From contig JAACJK010000007.1 of the NCBI GenBank assembly GCA_013368325.1, positions 186,001-250,000 on the forward strand: DNA of 64,000 bases, read 5' to 3'. The number at the start of each line of letters is the position of its first letter. Within the stretch, counting starts at the first letter, position 1. Origin of the DNA: Ephemerocybe angulata. Taxonomy: Eukaryota > Basidiomycota > Agaricomycetes > Agaricales > Psathyrellaceae. This document shows, one piece after another, positions 10,657 through 21,117 of this stretch. Below the pieces are notes generated by a model. It saw nothing but the letters and a program-made list of their open reading frames with translations, did no database searches and was not told the DNA's origin. The translations under genes and the position numbers were made by a program.

Positions 10657-12658
10657 TTATATATGTGTGAAGTAAGATGCTATAGCTGAATCGAGTACGA
10701 TGGAATCTTGGATATGTAATAGAGGATCCGGTAGTATGCCTCGAGAGACTGGATCTGATAGGTTCAATTCTGAGGGGACGTAAGAGATAGAGAGTGAGAT
10801 ATCGTGTTGTATGAGAAGTGGTATGGTGCATCGTAGTGATTCGTTGATGAAACGGCCTCTCGACCAGCCTTTGCCAAAGCTCCCGATGACACCTTGATTG
10901 TCACTTCAAACAATGATATTGATGCCCTTGAGACCTCTCTGAATCAGGATGAGGACGGTGAATTCGATGGCTAAGCATTCCAACTATGCGATGCCTCGTC
11001 CTGTGCCTTCCTCTAGAGTACCTGGAACAACCTGCCACACATCCCATCCTCCATCAATGAGGATGCCTATGCCCCACGAAGTCGAGGCGTCGACCCAGAT
11101 GTTCATATCGATGGTCGGAGGTCGGAATGTGATGCATCTTCGGAAGCCATCTTGTTGTAGTGTGCGAATCCACCAAATGGTGTCTTCGACCACGGAAGGT
11201 AAAGGGTAGCGTCGGACAATTCGAGAGTCGCGTGAATTGGTTTCTTGCGGAAATCGCCTGATCCATTCAATAAAGTTCGGTATGTATGCTCTGCCCTCCC
11301 AGTAGACAAAGGTGGCGTGAAATATGGAGCCTAGGACAGATAGTGCTTCGGTCTTGGTGTGCATGGTGGAAGGATTGGTGAAAGGGATGATTTTGTTGAT
11401 GAGTTTCGTCCTCTTGGTGTTCGACAGATAGACCGTCTTCGAAGGAATATGCCATTCGAGCCCGTGATATGACCCTTCATCACCGAAGGGAGATCTCTTG
11501 ACCACATGCCATGGTGCGCCCAACGGACTGATAGCTTTCTTCATGATCTCCAGGTCATATAGGTAGCGATAGGTCGTCCCGTCTGAATCAGCATAGTAGG
11601 TTCCTTGCGTCGATGGGAATCGGAAACTCAAGAAGTCGTCCACCCATTTGATGATGGGACCGACTCCGAGAGCATGCCATATATCGACTATGGCGTCGGC
11701 AACTTCTCCTTGTAGTCCTGAGGCATTGCGGAGACCGAATGGAATGTTGTGGTTGAGGTAAAACAAGCCTTTGTGTTTGAGGATGAGGTACGGTTTCGAC
11801 GCCGGTCGTACTGGTACAGTGTGATATGCTCCCTCGATGTCAAGTGTGCAAACTTGGGCACCTGGGGGAGCAGCTGCGACCTGAGGAATGATGTATGAGT
11901 AAAATGAGAAAGAGTTGAGATAGTGAGGTGAGGGAATTGTTAGAGATTCGATCCTACGTGCATCCAGAGGTCAAGCCGCATCCCAACTCCGAGGAGCGTG
12001 ATGGACGATGATCAGAATATACGGTAGAATCATCAGACTTTGAAGGAAATTTGGATGATGTGAATGAAACATGGGAAATTGTGCTTACTAGATAAGCGCA
12101 CTCGTCTGCTGTTCCCCATCTTGTGGGGTAGTCATCCAAGTTTATGAGGTCGTTGATGGAGAAAGCTGCCTCTCCTGCATATGAGAGGTGTATGCAGACA
12201 CAGTGTTTTGGAGGCTGGCCAGGTTCGCCTGGTTTTGTAATGATTTGGAATGGGGAGGAGCGGAATTTGCCTATCTTCGCCTCCAACTCTTCCTGGGTGA
12301 AGGGACCCAAAAAGCGTTTGAGATCGATTTCTTCTTTGATGTAGTCGTCAATGATGTCGGTGAACGCGAGCGCAGAGTTGAGATTGTCTGGAGTGAATGA
12401 AACATCGATATTGGTAAGGTTGCCTATCGAGAAGCCATGAGTAATGTTGAAAAGAAGGTTGGGATATGATGAGGTAAGGTTCGCTGCACGTAGAAAAATA
12501 TCGAAGGCAGAAGCTGAATAAGGGGTGTGAATTCTGCTGTAATCTTCATCTGAATCGAATGGGGAGATGGTTAAGACTTTGGTATTATTGTAGATTAAAT
12601 GATTAAGGGATACGAATGAGGAATCGAGATGTAAGCGATTGACGAAAAGTTGAATCAA
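10657..12658 (-). pseudogene. reverse transcriptase-RNase H of the Ngaro/DIRS-like element
   Basis: The first block (12658 to about 12088) ends ADECAYL at a GTAAGC donor. An intron of about 205 nt ends at CAG near 11883. Coding resumes with VAAAPPGAQVCTLDIEGAYH (RT motif A, catalytic Asp) and PFGLRNASG. Motif C is KWVDDFLSF. The RNase H part follows, with NIWVDASTSWGIGILI, then SDNQGVIGSFGKGWSRG and YVPSELNLSDPVSRG. Two in-frame stops break the RNase H region: TAG at 10984-10986 and TGA at 10906-10908. Both fit C:G-to-T:A changes (TGG to TAG; CGA or TGG to TGA). The frame ends at 10657. Confidence 0.78.
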
Positions 12659-13012
12659 TGATGTAGTAACTGAGTGAAACGGAATGAATGCTTGTGAATG
12701 CTGATGAATGTAGTCGATTGAGTCTCTATTGAACGCTGTGAGTCGTGAATCATCGAAGAATCGTTCTGAAGGTCTATGAACTGAGTCGTGATACTGATGT
12801 GAAGCTGAATGGGGTTGATCGTTTGTGAGTGAACATCTTGAATGGGATTCGGAATCTGCTCACCTGAAAGGGCGTGCAAAGAGTCTGTAACGTCTGCTGT
12901 CGCCAACAGCTTTTGGGAGTCTTCCGACGATGGACCGTGATGAATAAGTGAGTGTGAGGGGCACGAAGGTGGGCTAGACCTTCCCCGTCGGTCGTCGGGA
13001 ATGATGGATTCT

Positions 13013-14452
13013 TCACTGCTGCCTCTCGAAACGAGGGCAGGAGCGACCACAGGCATGATGGCCGGAGTCTCTGCAGAAAGAGCAGACGTGGGAGTCGCTG
13101 CCGTTCTTATGCTTGGCGTAGGAACACCCGGCGATGTTGAAACCGAAACAGATGGAGTTGTTGGTGCCTCGAGCGAGGAGTTGACCGTCGACGACATGCG
13201 CGAACGTCGGTTTGCCGCTTGGGAACTTTTCTTCCTTGCACTCCTTGAAACTGTGGGCTCGTTGACAGGCGATGCAGAGTGGGGGACCTTTGTTGGAGGT
13301 GTTGCCGTTGCCTCCAGAACTGGAACGAAATGATGAGGAGGAGGAACCGCCAGACTGGCTAGAGTTGTTCCTGGCGTTGGAGTATGGATGAGATCGCCTT
13401 GAGTTGTGGTTGTCCTGTCACAATGACAACTGCTTAGTGAGACGTTTGAGTAAGTACTCGCTTCTGCATTCCGCCATCTCTTTGTTCCAAATGGTTTTGA
13501 CGTGCTCGACTAGTTGGTTGTTGAGCCTGCTTCTCCATTGGATGTCCATGGTGAGGATAGCAGGGAACACGTCTTTGAAGCTCTTCTCTCTCAGCAGGGA
13601 GCGATGATGTATGTCGTACAGGTCGTGGACCTCCTTATCCCCAAAGGAGAGTAGGAAAGCCTTGAGGTTCGCCCAGGAGTTGGACCAAGTCATATAGGTG
13701 AGAGTGTTCTCGGCGTCGAAGTCTTTAGCGTCGGGAATCTTGATCTTCTTGTCGCCATACAGTGCCCTGTACTCAAGTTTGGGAAAGTCGGTGATGTACT
13801 TGACGTCATTAGTCCTGAATCTCTCGAGTGCCTTATCGGTGAGCATCGTTAGTGGAATGTGGTGGCCACAAATGGTAAGGTTCCCGATGACTTCCGGGAT
13901 GGCGTTGCCGCCGTGGATGTCTGCGTTGAAGGGTTTGATGCAAGAACCAGTAAGTAGTTTGGACGTGGAGAGGCTCGGAGTGACCTTGGTTTTCTTCTTT
14001 GCCTCGTCGTCCTGAGCCTCGACCTCTGCCATCTGAACGTCTTCATCGTCTATGTCCATCCCTTCCCCTCTGCAGAGTCCTCTCAGCATAGTCTTCCTAG
14101 TGTTGGGAGTCAGAGTCGCCAAGGCCACTGTGAAATGCACCATCCCGAGCTGGGGCGGAGTTCATTCCCTGGATGGTGGGCGAGACCTGGAGTGGGAGCG
14201 AGAGCGCGATTGTCTGCCATGTCGTCGCCGTGCTTCCTCCTGTCGGCGTTGCTCCTCGTCGATTCGATGTTGCTCTTCTTCTCGTTGGCGCTGTTCTTTC
14301 TCTAGTTCCTGAATGGTATGAAGGACAGCCATTGGTGGAGGGTTGGGATCCCCAGCGTCAGTGCACCTCTTCACGGTGGCGTTGTATGCCCTGACGGACT
14401 CTTGATCAGTGATGATTAGCCCTGGGAGTGTGATGTCGTTGAATTGAGTCAT
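13013..14452 (-). pseudogene. gag-like protein of the Ngaro/DIRS-like element
   Basis: The N terminus (Met 14452, MTQFNDITLPGLIITDQESV) leads into an Arg/Glu/Gln-rich coiled coil and an RS-rich stretch. The frame changes near 14160. The main body then reads from about 14143 to 13419 (for example TGSCIKPFNADIHGGNAIPE and LTYMTWSNSWANLKAFLLSF). A TGA at 13416-13418 is followed in frame by a Ser/Asn/Gly-rich linker and a Cys/His-rich tail: CIACQRAHSFKECKEEKF, then CFGFNIAGCSYAKH and CSFCRDSGHHACGRSCPRFE. The tail would suit RNA packaging. The stop is at 13013-13015. Confidence 0.65.
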
Positions 14453-14459
14453 GGCGAAA

Positions 14460-15880
14460 AGAAAGCGAAATTCGAGAGCGAAGGAGGGAGAATGTCGCAG
14501 GGGAGCGAACGAGCGAGAGGGAAGGAAGAAAGAGAGAACGGGGGTACCGTTTCTGAGTTCAGAACTATATGGTGACGCACTATCGATAGGAGGACTGGAT
14601 CAGATAAATTACATGTTGTGGATAGGACGAAGGGTGTCGAAGGAGAAGATGACCGTCGTGAGGTTCGTGAACAAGAAAGGGAATACGCGGCAGAGCCGCC
14701 GTGCACCGGACCATCCTGCTTACAAAGCCCTAGCTCTTCTCCCGGTCGTTCGCAGGCTCACTAGGGATAGAGCCGCCAACAACGGATCAATGGAATGGCT
14801 GACTTAAGAGTTTTGAAAGCTTGCTTTGAAATGCTTCATATCATTCAAGAGTCTTGCCAAGAGCCACTGGGAGCGCTTCGTGGTTTAGCCAAATGTTTAG
14901 GATTCTGTACATGGTTGATGTGTGTTTTACTCTAGTTCATTCTCATTATGATGGTCACTATCTTTTTATTTCTATGATGACATGGCATGTTTTTATTCCC
15001 CTTTCCCCTGTTGTAACTTGTGTCTCTTTCTTTGAAATGCATGTCCACCTTTTATTCTTCCCTACTTGGTCATCCAACCATTGCAGCTATTCTTGAAAAT
15101 AGTCACCTTCTTGCCCTCGAGCTCACCATACCTTTGACAGATGCCTTCACTGTCATCATTCTATTGAGATTCAAAATGTGCTCATGCGCCGCCAATCTGC
15201 AAAGAGCCACGAGTCTATTGGGCAGAGTATCAACTGCATACCCTCAGGCTATTGATGTTCCTCTGTTCTCACCTCTCTTGCTTGATCCCCTCTTCTCAGC
15301 TCTTTGTACCTATGCCCAATGCAGATGCTGGGTATCGCACTCCTTTTCGGACAAAAATCGATGATTGATATAGATTTGAGGAATGGTCAGCTAGATAGAG
15401 GAGAAAATTGGGTGTAACTTAGAAACAAAGGCCACAGGATAGAATATTGGGGCAATATGATGAGGGATAGATATTTTGATGGCATGCGATAGATATTTTG
15501 ATGGGATGCGATAGACATTCAGAGAGCTGTAGGATAGACACCGGATGTCAGAATAATTGAAACAGAGTCATACCATGGGCCACATATACTACCCTAATAT
15601 AATACACTTTCAGATGTCTTGAGGGCTCCTCGGAGGGCTGTCGGAGAGGCTCCGGAGGCCCAGCACTGCAGCCGGCTTGTGACCAGCAAGCACATGCCGA
15701 GCCCAGCAAATTCCGACACACTGCTCACGATCTGAGACTGGCTGCTTGAAGGGATACTAAGGCAAGGAATGCAGGAAGTACAGCACAAAGGTATATCATA
15801 ACACAAGATAAATAATAAGGGAATACAAGCCCTACTACAAAGTCACGACGAAGTTTGAATAGAGTTACAACTACTGACAA
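14460..15880. other. no gene recognised; GC-rich block at 15621-15720
   Basis: The left part may be the promoter-side end of the Ngaro/DIRS-like element. Frames at 14854-15364 show no domain. At 15631-15646 lies CGGAGGGCTGTCGGAG, a 16-mer found again at 36190-36205. It is followed by GGCTTGTGACCAGCAAGCAC, also loosely matched near 36125. Confidence 0.4.
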
Positions 15881-15888
15881 GCACCTAA

Positions 15889-18566
15889 TTACAAGCAAGA
15901 TTTACTCGCCTCCTCCACTGACCTCCAGAACTTTGCTGCCTTCTTTTCCCCAATCCGTAGCTCCCTTCTACAATCTGCATATGTCCATGGGGTGAAGGTA
16001 TTCAATATATAGTCCTTGTGCATCTGGAAAAATTCCTCCTGACTGTCGCTCCATCCGAGTGTGCCAAAATGCTCGTCCCACATATCTGCAGGTGGCCACC
16101 AGCACAGGCGGCCCCTTTGCTCAGATTCCTGAATGGCAGCAATATAGACACCAGTAATTGCACATTCTTCATCACCATTGAGGGCATCATCAACAAAGTA
16201 GCAGCCATTCTGGATGTATCGGAGTGTGCCATGCCCTGTGCGGGCACGAGGAGTTGGTGGCCCTGATATAACACTTGCCAGCTGCACACCATACTCAACA
16301 GCCAGTCGCCAGATTATTCCCCCTCGTCGAATTGCTGCTCGTGCGCATGATTCCTTATTAAGGAGGAGGTGAGCTTGGTGGAGGTACTGATCGTAGTCCT
16401 TTTGGTAGAATGGAGATGTCAATGACCAGCGGTATATCAAGAGCTGCGGGGACTGGACCAGAGTGATGGAAGCTTCGTCGATATTGTGGGCCTCATGCCA
16501 AGTCTGAAATTGGGCACCCCGGTACGCCATATCAATGGCTATTTTGTAGGGGTCTGTTGGCACTTCCAGCGTGCCATTAGAAGGACCAAAGCTGCTTGTT
16601 GGGATCCTACATACCAGCCATCTGCACTTGGTAGGTCAAGCCAATAGCATGATGCCAGCTGTTTTTCCAGCGAGAAGTTGTACCCTTCGACATTGTGCCA
16701 TTCTGAAAGTTGAACAGACACTTCCTGAAGGTGTCTTCGCAAAATCTTGTATCGTGCAAGGGATGAGATGGCCCTATGGTTGCCCTTGGCGAGGTCACAT
16801 AGGTCTGTAGGAATGGGTTCTTTAACAAGCCCTCGAACAAACAGAAAGACAGCCTGTCCTTCCACCGTGGTCCAGTACTCATTGTCAATGTAGCTTGAGC
16901 TCCAGAGGGTGAAGATGTATTTTGCCAAACCCTTTACCCCAGCTATACTGCTTGACTTGGCATCACGATTCGAGTCTGGTGGGAAGGTGAATCCCAGCAC
17001 CTCGGACATCCAAGTAACCACTTTGGACAGTTCACGACGTTCTGCCAGCGCGATTTCGGATTCGGAAGAATTAGCAGGGCCACCGCCAGCAGCCATGTCG
17101 TCTTGCTCCATTGGTATATCAGAGACTTCAGGACCTGGAAAGTGGGAAGGAGGTTCACGGTCGTGTGCTGGCACTTCAGGAGGAGGAGCATCAAGTCTGA
17201 AGTAGATCCTCCATTTTAGCATAGCTTCTTCGTATTTCCTGTCGTACTCCGGATCACCGTTGTCCATCTCTTCTTCAACCAGGCTGTGAAGATATGCCTC
17301 GTCGGGTCCTCCCATATAGCAGCACAAATGCCAGACATTCCGGATGGCAAAGTACCTCCGTTGTGTCGCACTATACAACCCATTGTTCAGATCTTTGAGA
17401 TCATCCTCTATTGCAGCACGGATGATACACCGTTTGCTAGCTTTATCCCAGGCCCATACGACATACTTTGTCTTTCGTGGATCTCGGGGGGGATTTTTCT
17501 CCCATGCATGTTGCTTTGTTCGCTCCTTGTCTGACAGCTGTGCCCATTCTCGAGGTGCATTTTCTTCCATAGATTTGAAGTAGTCTATCCAGCTTCGCTC
17601 GTCTGGTGGAGGTATGTTCTGGATCGCATAGTACTTCTGCTTGGTGATGGCATATGGACACCATCTCATCGTTCTGAGAGCTGGGGATGCGTACAAAGGT
17701 TCCGACCTGATCCACACTTCCGTCAAATGAGCCCAGGCAGCTGTTGAGCAGGCTAGATGCAAACCATTCATCCAGGACTTCATCGCTGGTTGGTAACGCT
17801 CCGAAGGTTTCAGTTTCCACCAACATTTCAGGCAGCCACAGCTCGGGGTGATTCCGGTAGGCCTCCCTCTGCAGATTCGTGGCTTCCACCTTCCGAAGGT
17901 ACTCTTCTCGGGGTGCCAACAATGTTTCCATCTATTTTGGTGGGCCTCTTTCACTCCACATGCTACCAGAGGCAACTTCTATTGCACGAGACACCGCAAT
18001 AGCATACGACAGGACACCATGCCATATGTCGAACCACTCCCGGGCCTGCACGATTTGCTGAACCAAGTCATCCTTGGATTGGTGTCGACACAGGTGCAAG
18101 GTAGGGCAGGGCGCACTGCAGATGCCCCTGAGTCATATAGGAGGAGGTGACATGCAGTGCTCAGGTTATGCTGGTACCGCCTCTATTGGTCCCAGGTGTA
18201 CTGGGAATACATAGCTCAGCGGTGATACTTGTTCTAGGTGACAAGGGAGAAACTATCCAGTGGGTTGCGCGGAAGAGTATCGCCTTCCGGGAGCAAAGGC
18301 ACAAATGCCAAAAATGCATTCGGCTTCGACCACCAGTGAGGCTCAAGGAAAGCCCCCAGGTTGTAGTCCCTTCCCATAATCACATTTGCACCAACGTCGA
18401 GGTCACCGGAAGGCACCTTTAGCAAGGAACGTTTTGCATTGGGTGAATAGAACACACGCCCATCTATCTTGTAAAGATACCCATTTTCTTTCTTGTGGAG
18501 GACTCTGGTTGCATCTCCCAGCACGGAGCTCTGTTTGATTGCACGGACGAGGTAAGGGGATGGCAT
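15889..18566 (-). pseudogene. broken hypothetical gene, family not recognised
   Basis: Four minus-strand blocks look like one gene. The N-terminal exon (18566 to about 18240) starts MPSPYLVRAIKQSSVLGDAT and contains KIDGRVFYSPNAKRSLLKV. A block near 18080-17750 (DLVQQIVQAREWFDIWHGVL) is interrupted by a TAG near 17937, just before METLLAPREEYLRKVEATN. After a frame change near 17720-17760 the main body continues (ITKQKYYAIQNIPPPDERSW and EDDLKDLNNGLYSATQRRYF, then an acidic/Pro-rich linker). A last frame break near 16600 precedes the C-terminal 220 residues (YKIAIDMAYRGAQFQTWHEA). One stop and two frame breaks mark it as a pseudogene. I know no function for the family. Its position beside transposons suggests a transposon-borne origin. 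Confidence 0.5.
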
Positions 18567-18579
18567 TGATGTGCTACAA

Positions 18580-19189
18580 CCAAAACATCAGTAATTGGCA
18601 ATGCAACATTTATTCCAGGATACGCACAAAGTAGACTTTGGCTTTGAGACTAAATAAAAGGCGGTGCCTCTCCAGTCCAGAGGGGTGCTTCCTTGAGGCA
18701 CATTAGTATAGAATACTTCAAATAGTTCACTACACACGTACCTGGGTTCCAGAAACCAGGTCCTCTATCTGGCACTTGCAAAACCTAAGAGTGCCGGCTA
18801 CCGGTACCCTCGAGATCACAGTTGCTGGACTGGCTGCTGATGATAGTAGAGATAATCTAGGGCTCCGGCTGCCGGTACCCTTGAGATCTCTAGTGGTGGT
18901 AGTGATCAAGGAGTCTTAACCAGTGCATTCATGCTTTCATGCGGACTTTGAAACCAATCTCACGCACAGCAGCACCTGGCAATAACAACATAAAGAACTA
19001 AATGCCTGGATTAATTTCGCTAAAGGTTATGTACCATTACTAACTTGAAAAAGAGTATATAGTAGAGTTAATAGTCCATATAGTATAGCATTACCAAGCT
19101 CGGGCTCGCCTTGCGACGATGGTGGCCAACGCGCCAGCCCATGTGGTCGCCGTTCTGAAATACCCCCTCCAGATACCGAGTCCGCTACG
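18580..19189. other. non-coding, with two CCGGCTRCCGGTACC palindromes
   Basis: Direct copies of CCGGCTRCCGGTACCCTYGA lie at about 18795-18814 and 18865-18884. Both are near-perfect odd palindromes centred on one base. The same core occurs three times around 24.2-24.7 kb. No gene is seen. Confidence 0.5.
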
Positions 19190-21117
19190 TCAAACTCGAT
19201 GAACGTGTGCCTCCATCTTGCGGACTTCTTCTAGGCATTTCTTCTTGGCGCTGGAGGGCTTGGTGGCTTCTTTGAGGGTGGTGAGTTTCTTTTGGAGGCG
19301 GGAGAGCGTGGCAACGATGGAGCATTTGCGGCAGATGCAGTCGAGGTGGGTGCAGACTTCTAGGCACTCTTCTAGGCGACATGAGGACTGCGGCTAGTCA
19401 GATAAGCACTTCTTTGAATGGAGAGTAATATGAGTGACGCACTGCAAGTCGAGGCACAGAGAGTTGCCAGCTATCGAACGAGACCCTCCGTATACTCAGG
19501 CATGCCGCATAGACCCAATTGCCTCCCGCACCATTTCCCCCTGGGCTCTCCATTCTGCGCTGCCACTCGTCGTCTGAATGCAGGCCATTCACGATTTGGT
19601 GGTTCAGTGCTGTTGTGCGCTCCGTTTAACGGTGCTGGTGTGGGAGGAGGAGGATGCACGCACAGGCCATTCGTGCTTTGGTGGTTCAGTGCTGTTGTGC
19701 GCTCCGTTTTAACGGTGCTGGTGTGTGGTGTGGGAGGAGGAGGGTGCACACGCAGGCCATTCGCGCTTTGGTGGTTCAGTGCTGTTGTGCGCTCTGTTTA
19801 ACGGTGCTGGTGTGGGAGGAGGAGGGTGCATGCATGAGGGACTCGGGGCGCTTGTCGGCGAGGGGCGTCGCAGGGTAGATCGATTGCGCGGGGGCCGCAG
19901 TTGTACTCGTAGGTGCAGCAGTCATTGTGCTCATCGTAGTGGAGGTCTGTCGCTATCGGATTAAATGTCGGCCATGTCGTGGAAGTGTAGGCTAAGATCT
20001 GTGAACAAAGGCAAAACGAAGGTAAGTCTGGTTTTGGTCGTGCAATGCAACACCAGGCGACTGACCTTTCAAGTATAGACTCCAACATCGAAGACACTGC
20101 GGTTGTCCACTGCCGACGCCCCCCTTCACCTGCATCCCCGTCATCATCGACGCCCCGGTTGGAAATTGAGCACGCCGGGGTTGTGCCTGTTGGAGAGCAA
20201 AGCGTCGGTGTCGATCCGAAGGGTGCGAGGTGGGTCGGATTTGCATGCTGATTCTATCGGCAGGTATATTGAGGGTGTCGAGAGGTGGTGCTTAGATGGT
20301 TGGCCAGTGCATAGGCCATCGTCGTCAATCCTTGCACAACTCGCAGACCTCGCATGCCAAACAGCCATGAGGCTCAATTCTGTGGCAAGCCGGCCTTGTC
20401 TCGCTTCGCAGCTTTGAGATATAGTCCTTGCTGTTGACTGCAAGGAATTGTTGAGATGGCTGTCGAAAGATCATGAGATCCTGGACTGGCTTTGATGCAC
20501 CTTGAAGCTACTATCGCATAGGGCGACTATCTGTGAATGAGTTCTTGTGCATTCTGGGACGTCGAGCGGCCGTGATTGGGGCCATGTTGAAAGATGTGCT
20601 GCCCTCCCCGGAGTTTTCAATCACAGGGGTGGCATGGCAGGTGGTGGTGGCAGCGCCGACGCGAGCAAGATGTGGTTAGGAATCAAAGTGCACCAGAGCG
20701 CATTTCCCAGCCGAACTCGCGCATACGGCGCCCAAACTTCCGCTTTCCTTCCAGCCTCCTCCTATTGATGTCCTCTTCATTCTTGAGGCACTCAGAGACG
20801 ACCTGGAAGAGCTCTTGGGCGTACTGGTGCTCGTGCTCCCCGGAGTAGCAGAGCAAGGTAGTGTGGAGGCCTTTTGTTTGCGCCGTAAGGATTTCGATGA
20901 TGTCGACTGGGCGAAGGGATGTGTAGGAGGACCGGGGGTGTTTAGGTCTGGGAGCAATGGGTTAGTATTGGTGTCAATGGGTCTCGTGAATGTTGGGTTT
21001 CTCTTGAGTACTCACCATCCAAGGCACTTGATGTTTAACCCAACAACGCTGCTGAACTCAAGGATGACGACTGCGAGAGCCACGAAGGCAGCGAAGAGCC
21101 GACGTTCATGATGAATG
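19190..21117 (-). pseudogene. remnant of a USP-type ubiquitin carboxyl-terminal hydrolase
   Basis: Three minus-strand segments belong to a USP deubiquitinase with an N-terminal membrane anchor. The first, near 21114-21017, is hydrophobic (LFAAFVALAVVILEFSSVVG), ending at a GTGAGT donor. The second, near 20930-20690, reads LRPVDIIEILT, then EHEHQYAQELFQVVSECLKN. In USPs this block is EHQDAQELF, so the usual Asp is Tyr here. The third, near 19380-19190, reads CLEVCTHLDCICRKCSIVAT, then KKKCLEEVRKMEAHV, ending at TGA 19190-19192. The catalytic Cys box and the His box are not found, and a minisatellite sits between the second and third parts. It is therefore a truncated, non-functional copy. Subfamily (Ubp16/USP30-like) is a guess from the membrane anchor. 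Confidence 0.6.
19583..19834. repeat. 80-90 bp minisatellite, three copies
   Basis: Units at 19583-19664, 19665-19754 and 19755-19834 each begin GGCCATTC. They share TTTGGTGGTTCAGTGCTGTT and end in GGGAGGAGGAGG plus GTGCA-type words. Unit lengths are 82, 90 and 80. Similarity between units exceeds 90 per cent by eye, so the expansion is recent. Confidence 0.93.

Larger units (their letters stand above)
9293..14452 (-). mobile_element. Ngaro/DIRS-like tyrosine-recombinase retrotransposon (degenerate)
   Basis: Three consecutive minus-strand coding regions give the order gag, RT-RNase H, tyrosine recombinase. That order defines DIRS-order elements. Among these, Ngaro types are the ones known from agaricomycetes. 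There is no LTR/integrase signature, and I see no methyltransferase-like segment, which also favours Ngaro. All three genes carry stops or frame breaks, so the element is dead. The split-repeat termini could not be located by eye. Confidence 0.8.

Noticed and set aside
12655..13197. Ser/Thr-rich 180-residue minus-strand frame (MSSTVNSSLEAPTTPS)
   Set aside because: It overlaps the Cys/His-rich gag tail in another frame, which carries the recognisable knuckle-like residues.
16539..17975. A single 478-residue minus-strand protein starting MPLVACGVKEAHQNRWKHCW
   Set aside because: Its first 70 or so residues are a shadow frame. The sensible coding frame there is METLLAPREEYLRKVEATN, joined through a frame break.
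19583..19834. CRISPR-like array
   Set aside because: The units are contiguous 80-90 bp repeats with no spacers, in a eukaryotic genome: a minisatellite.
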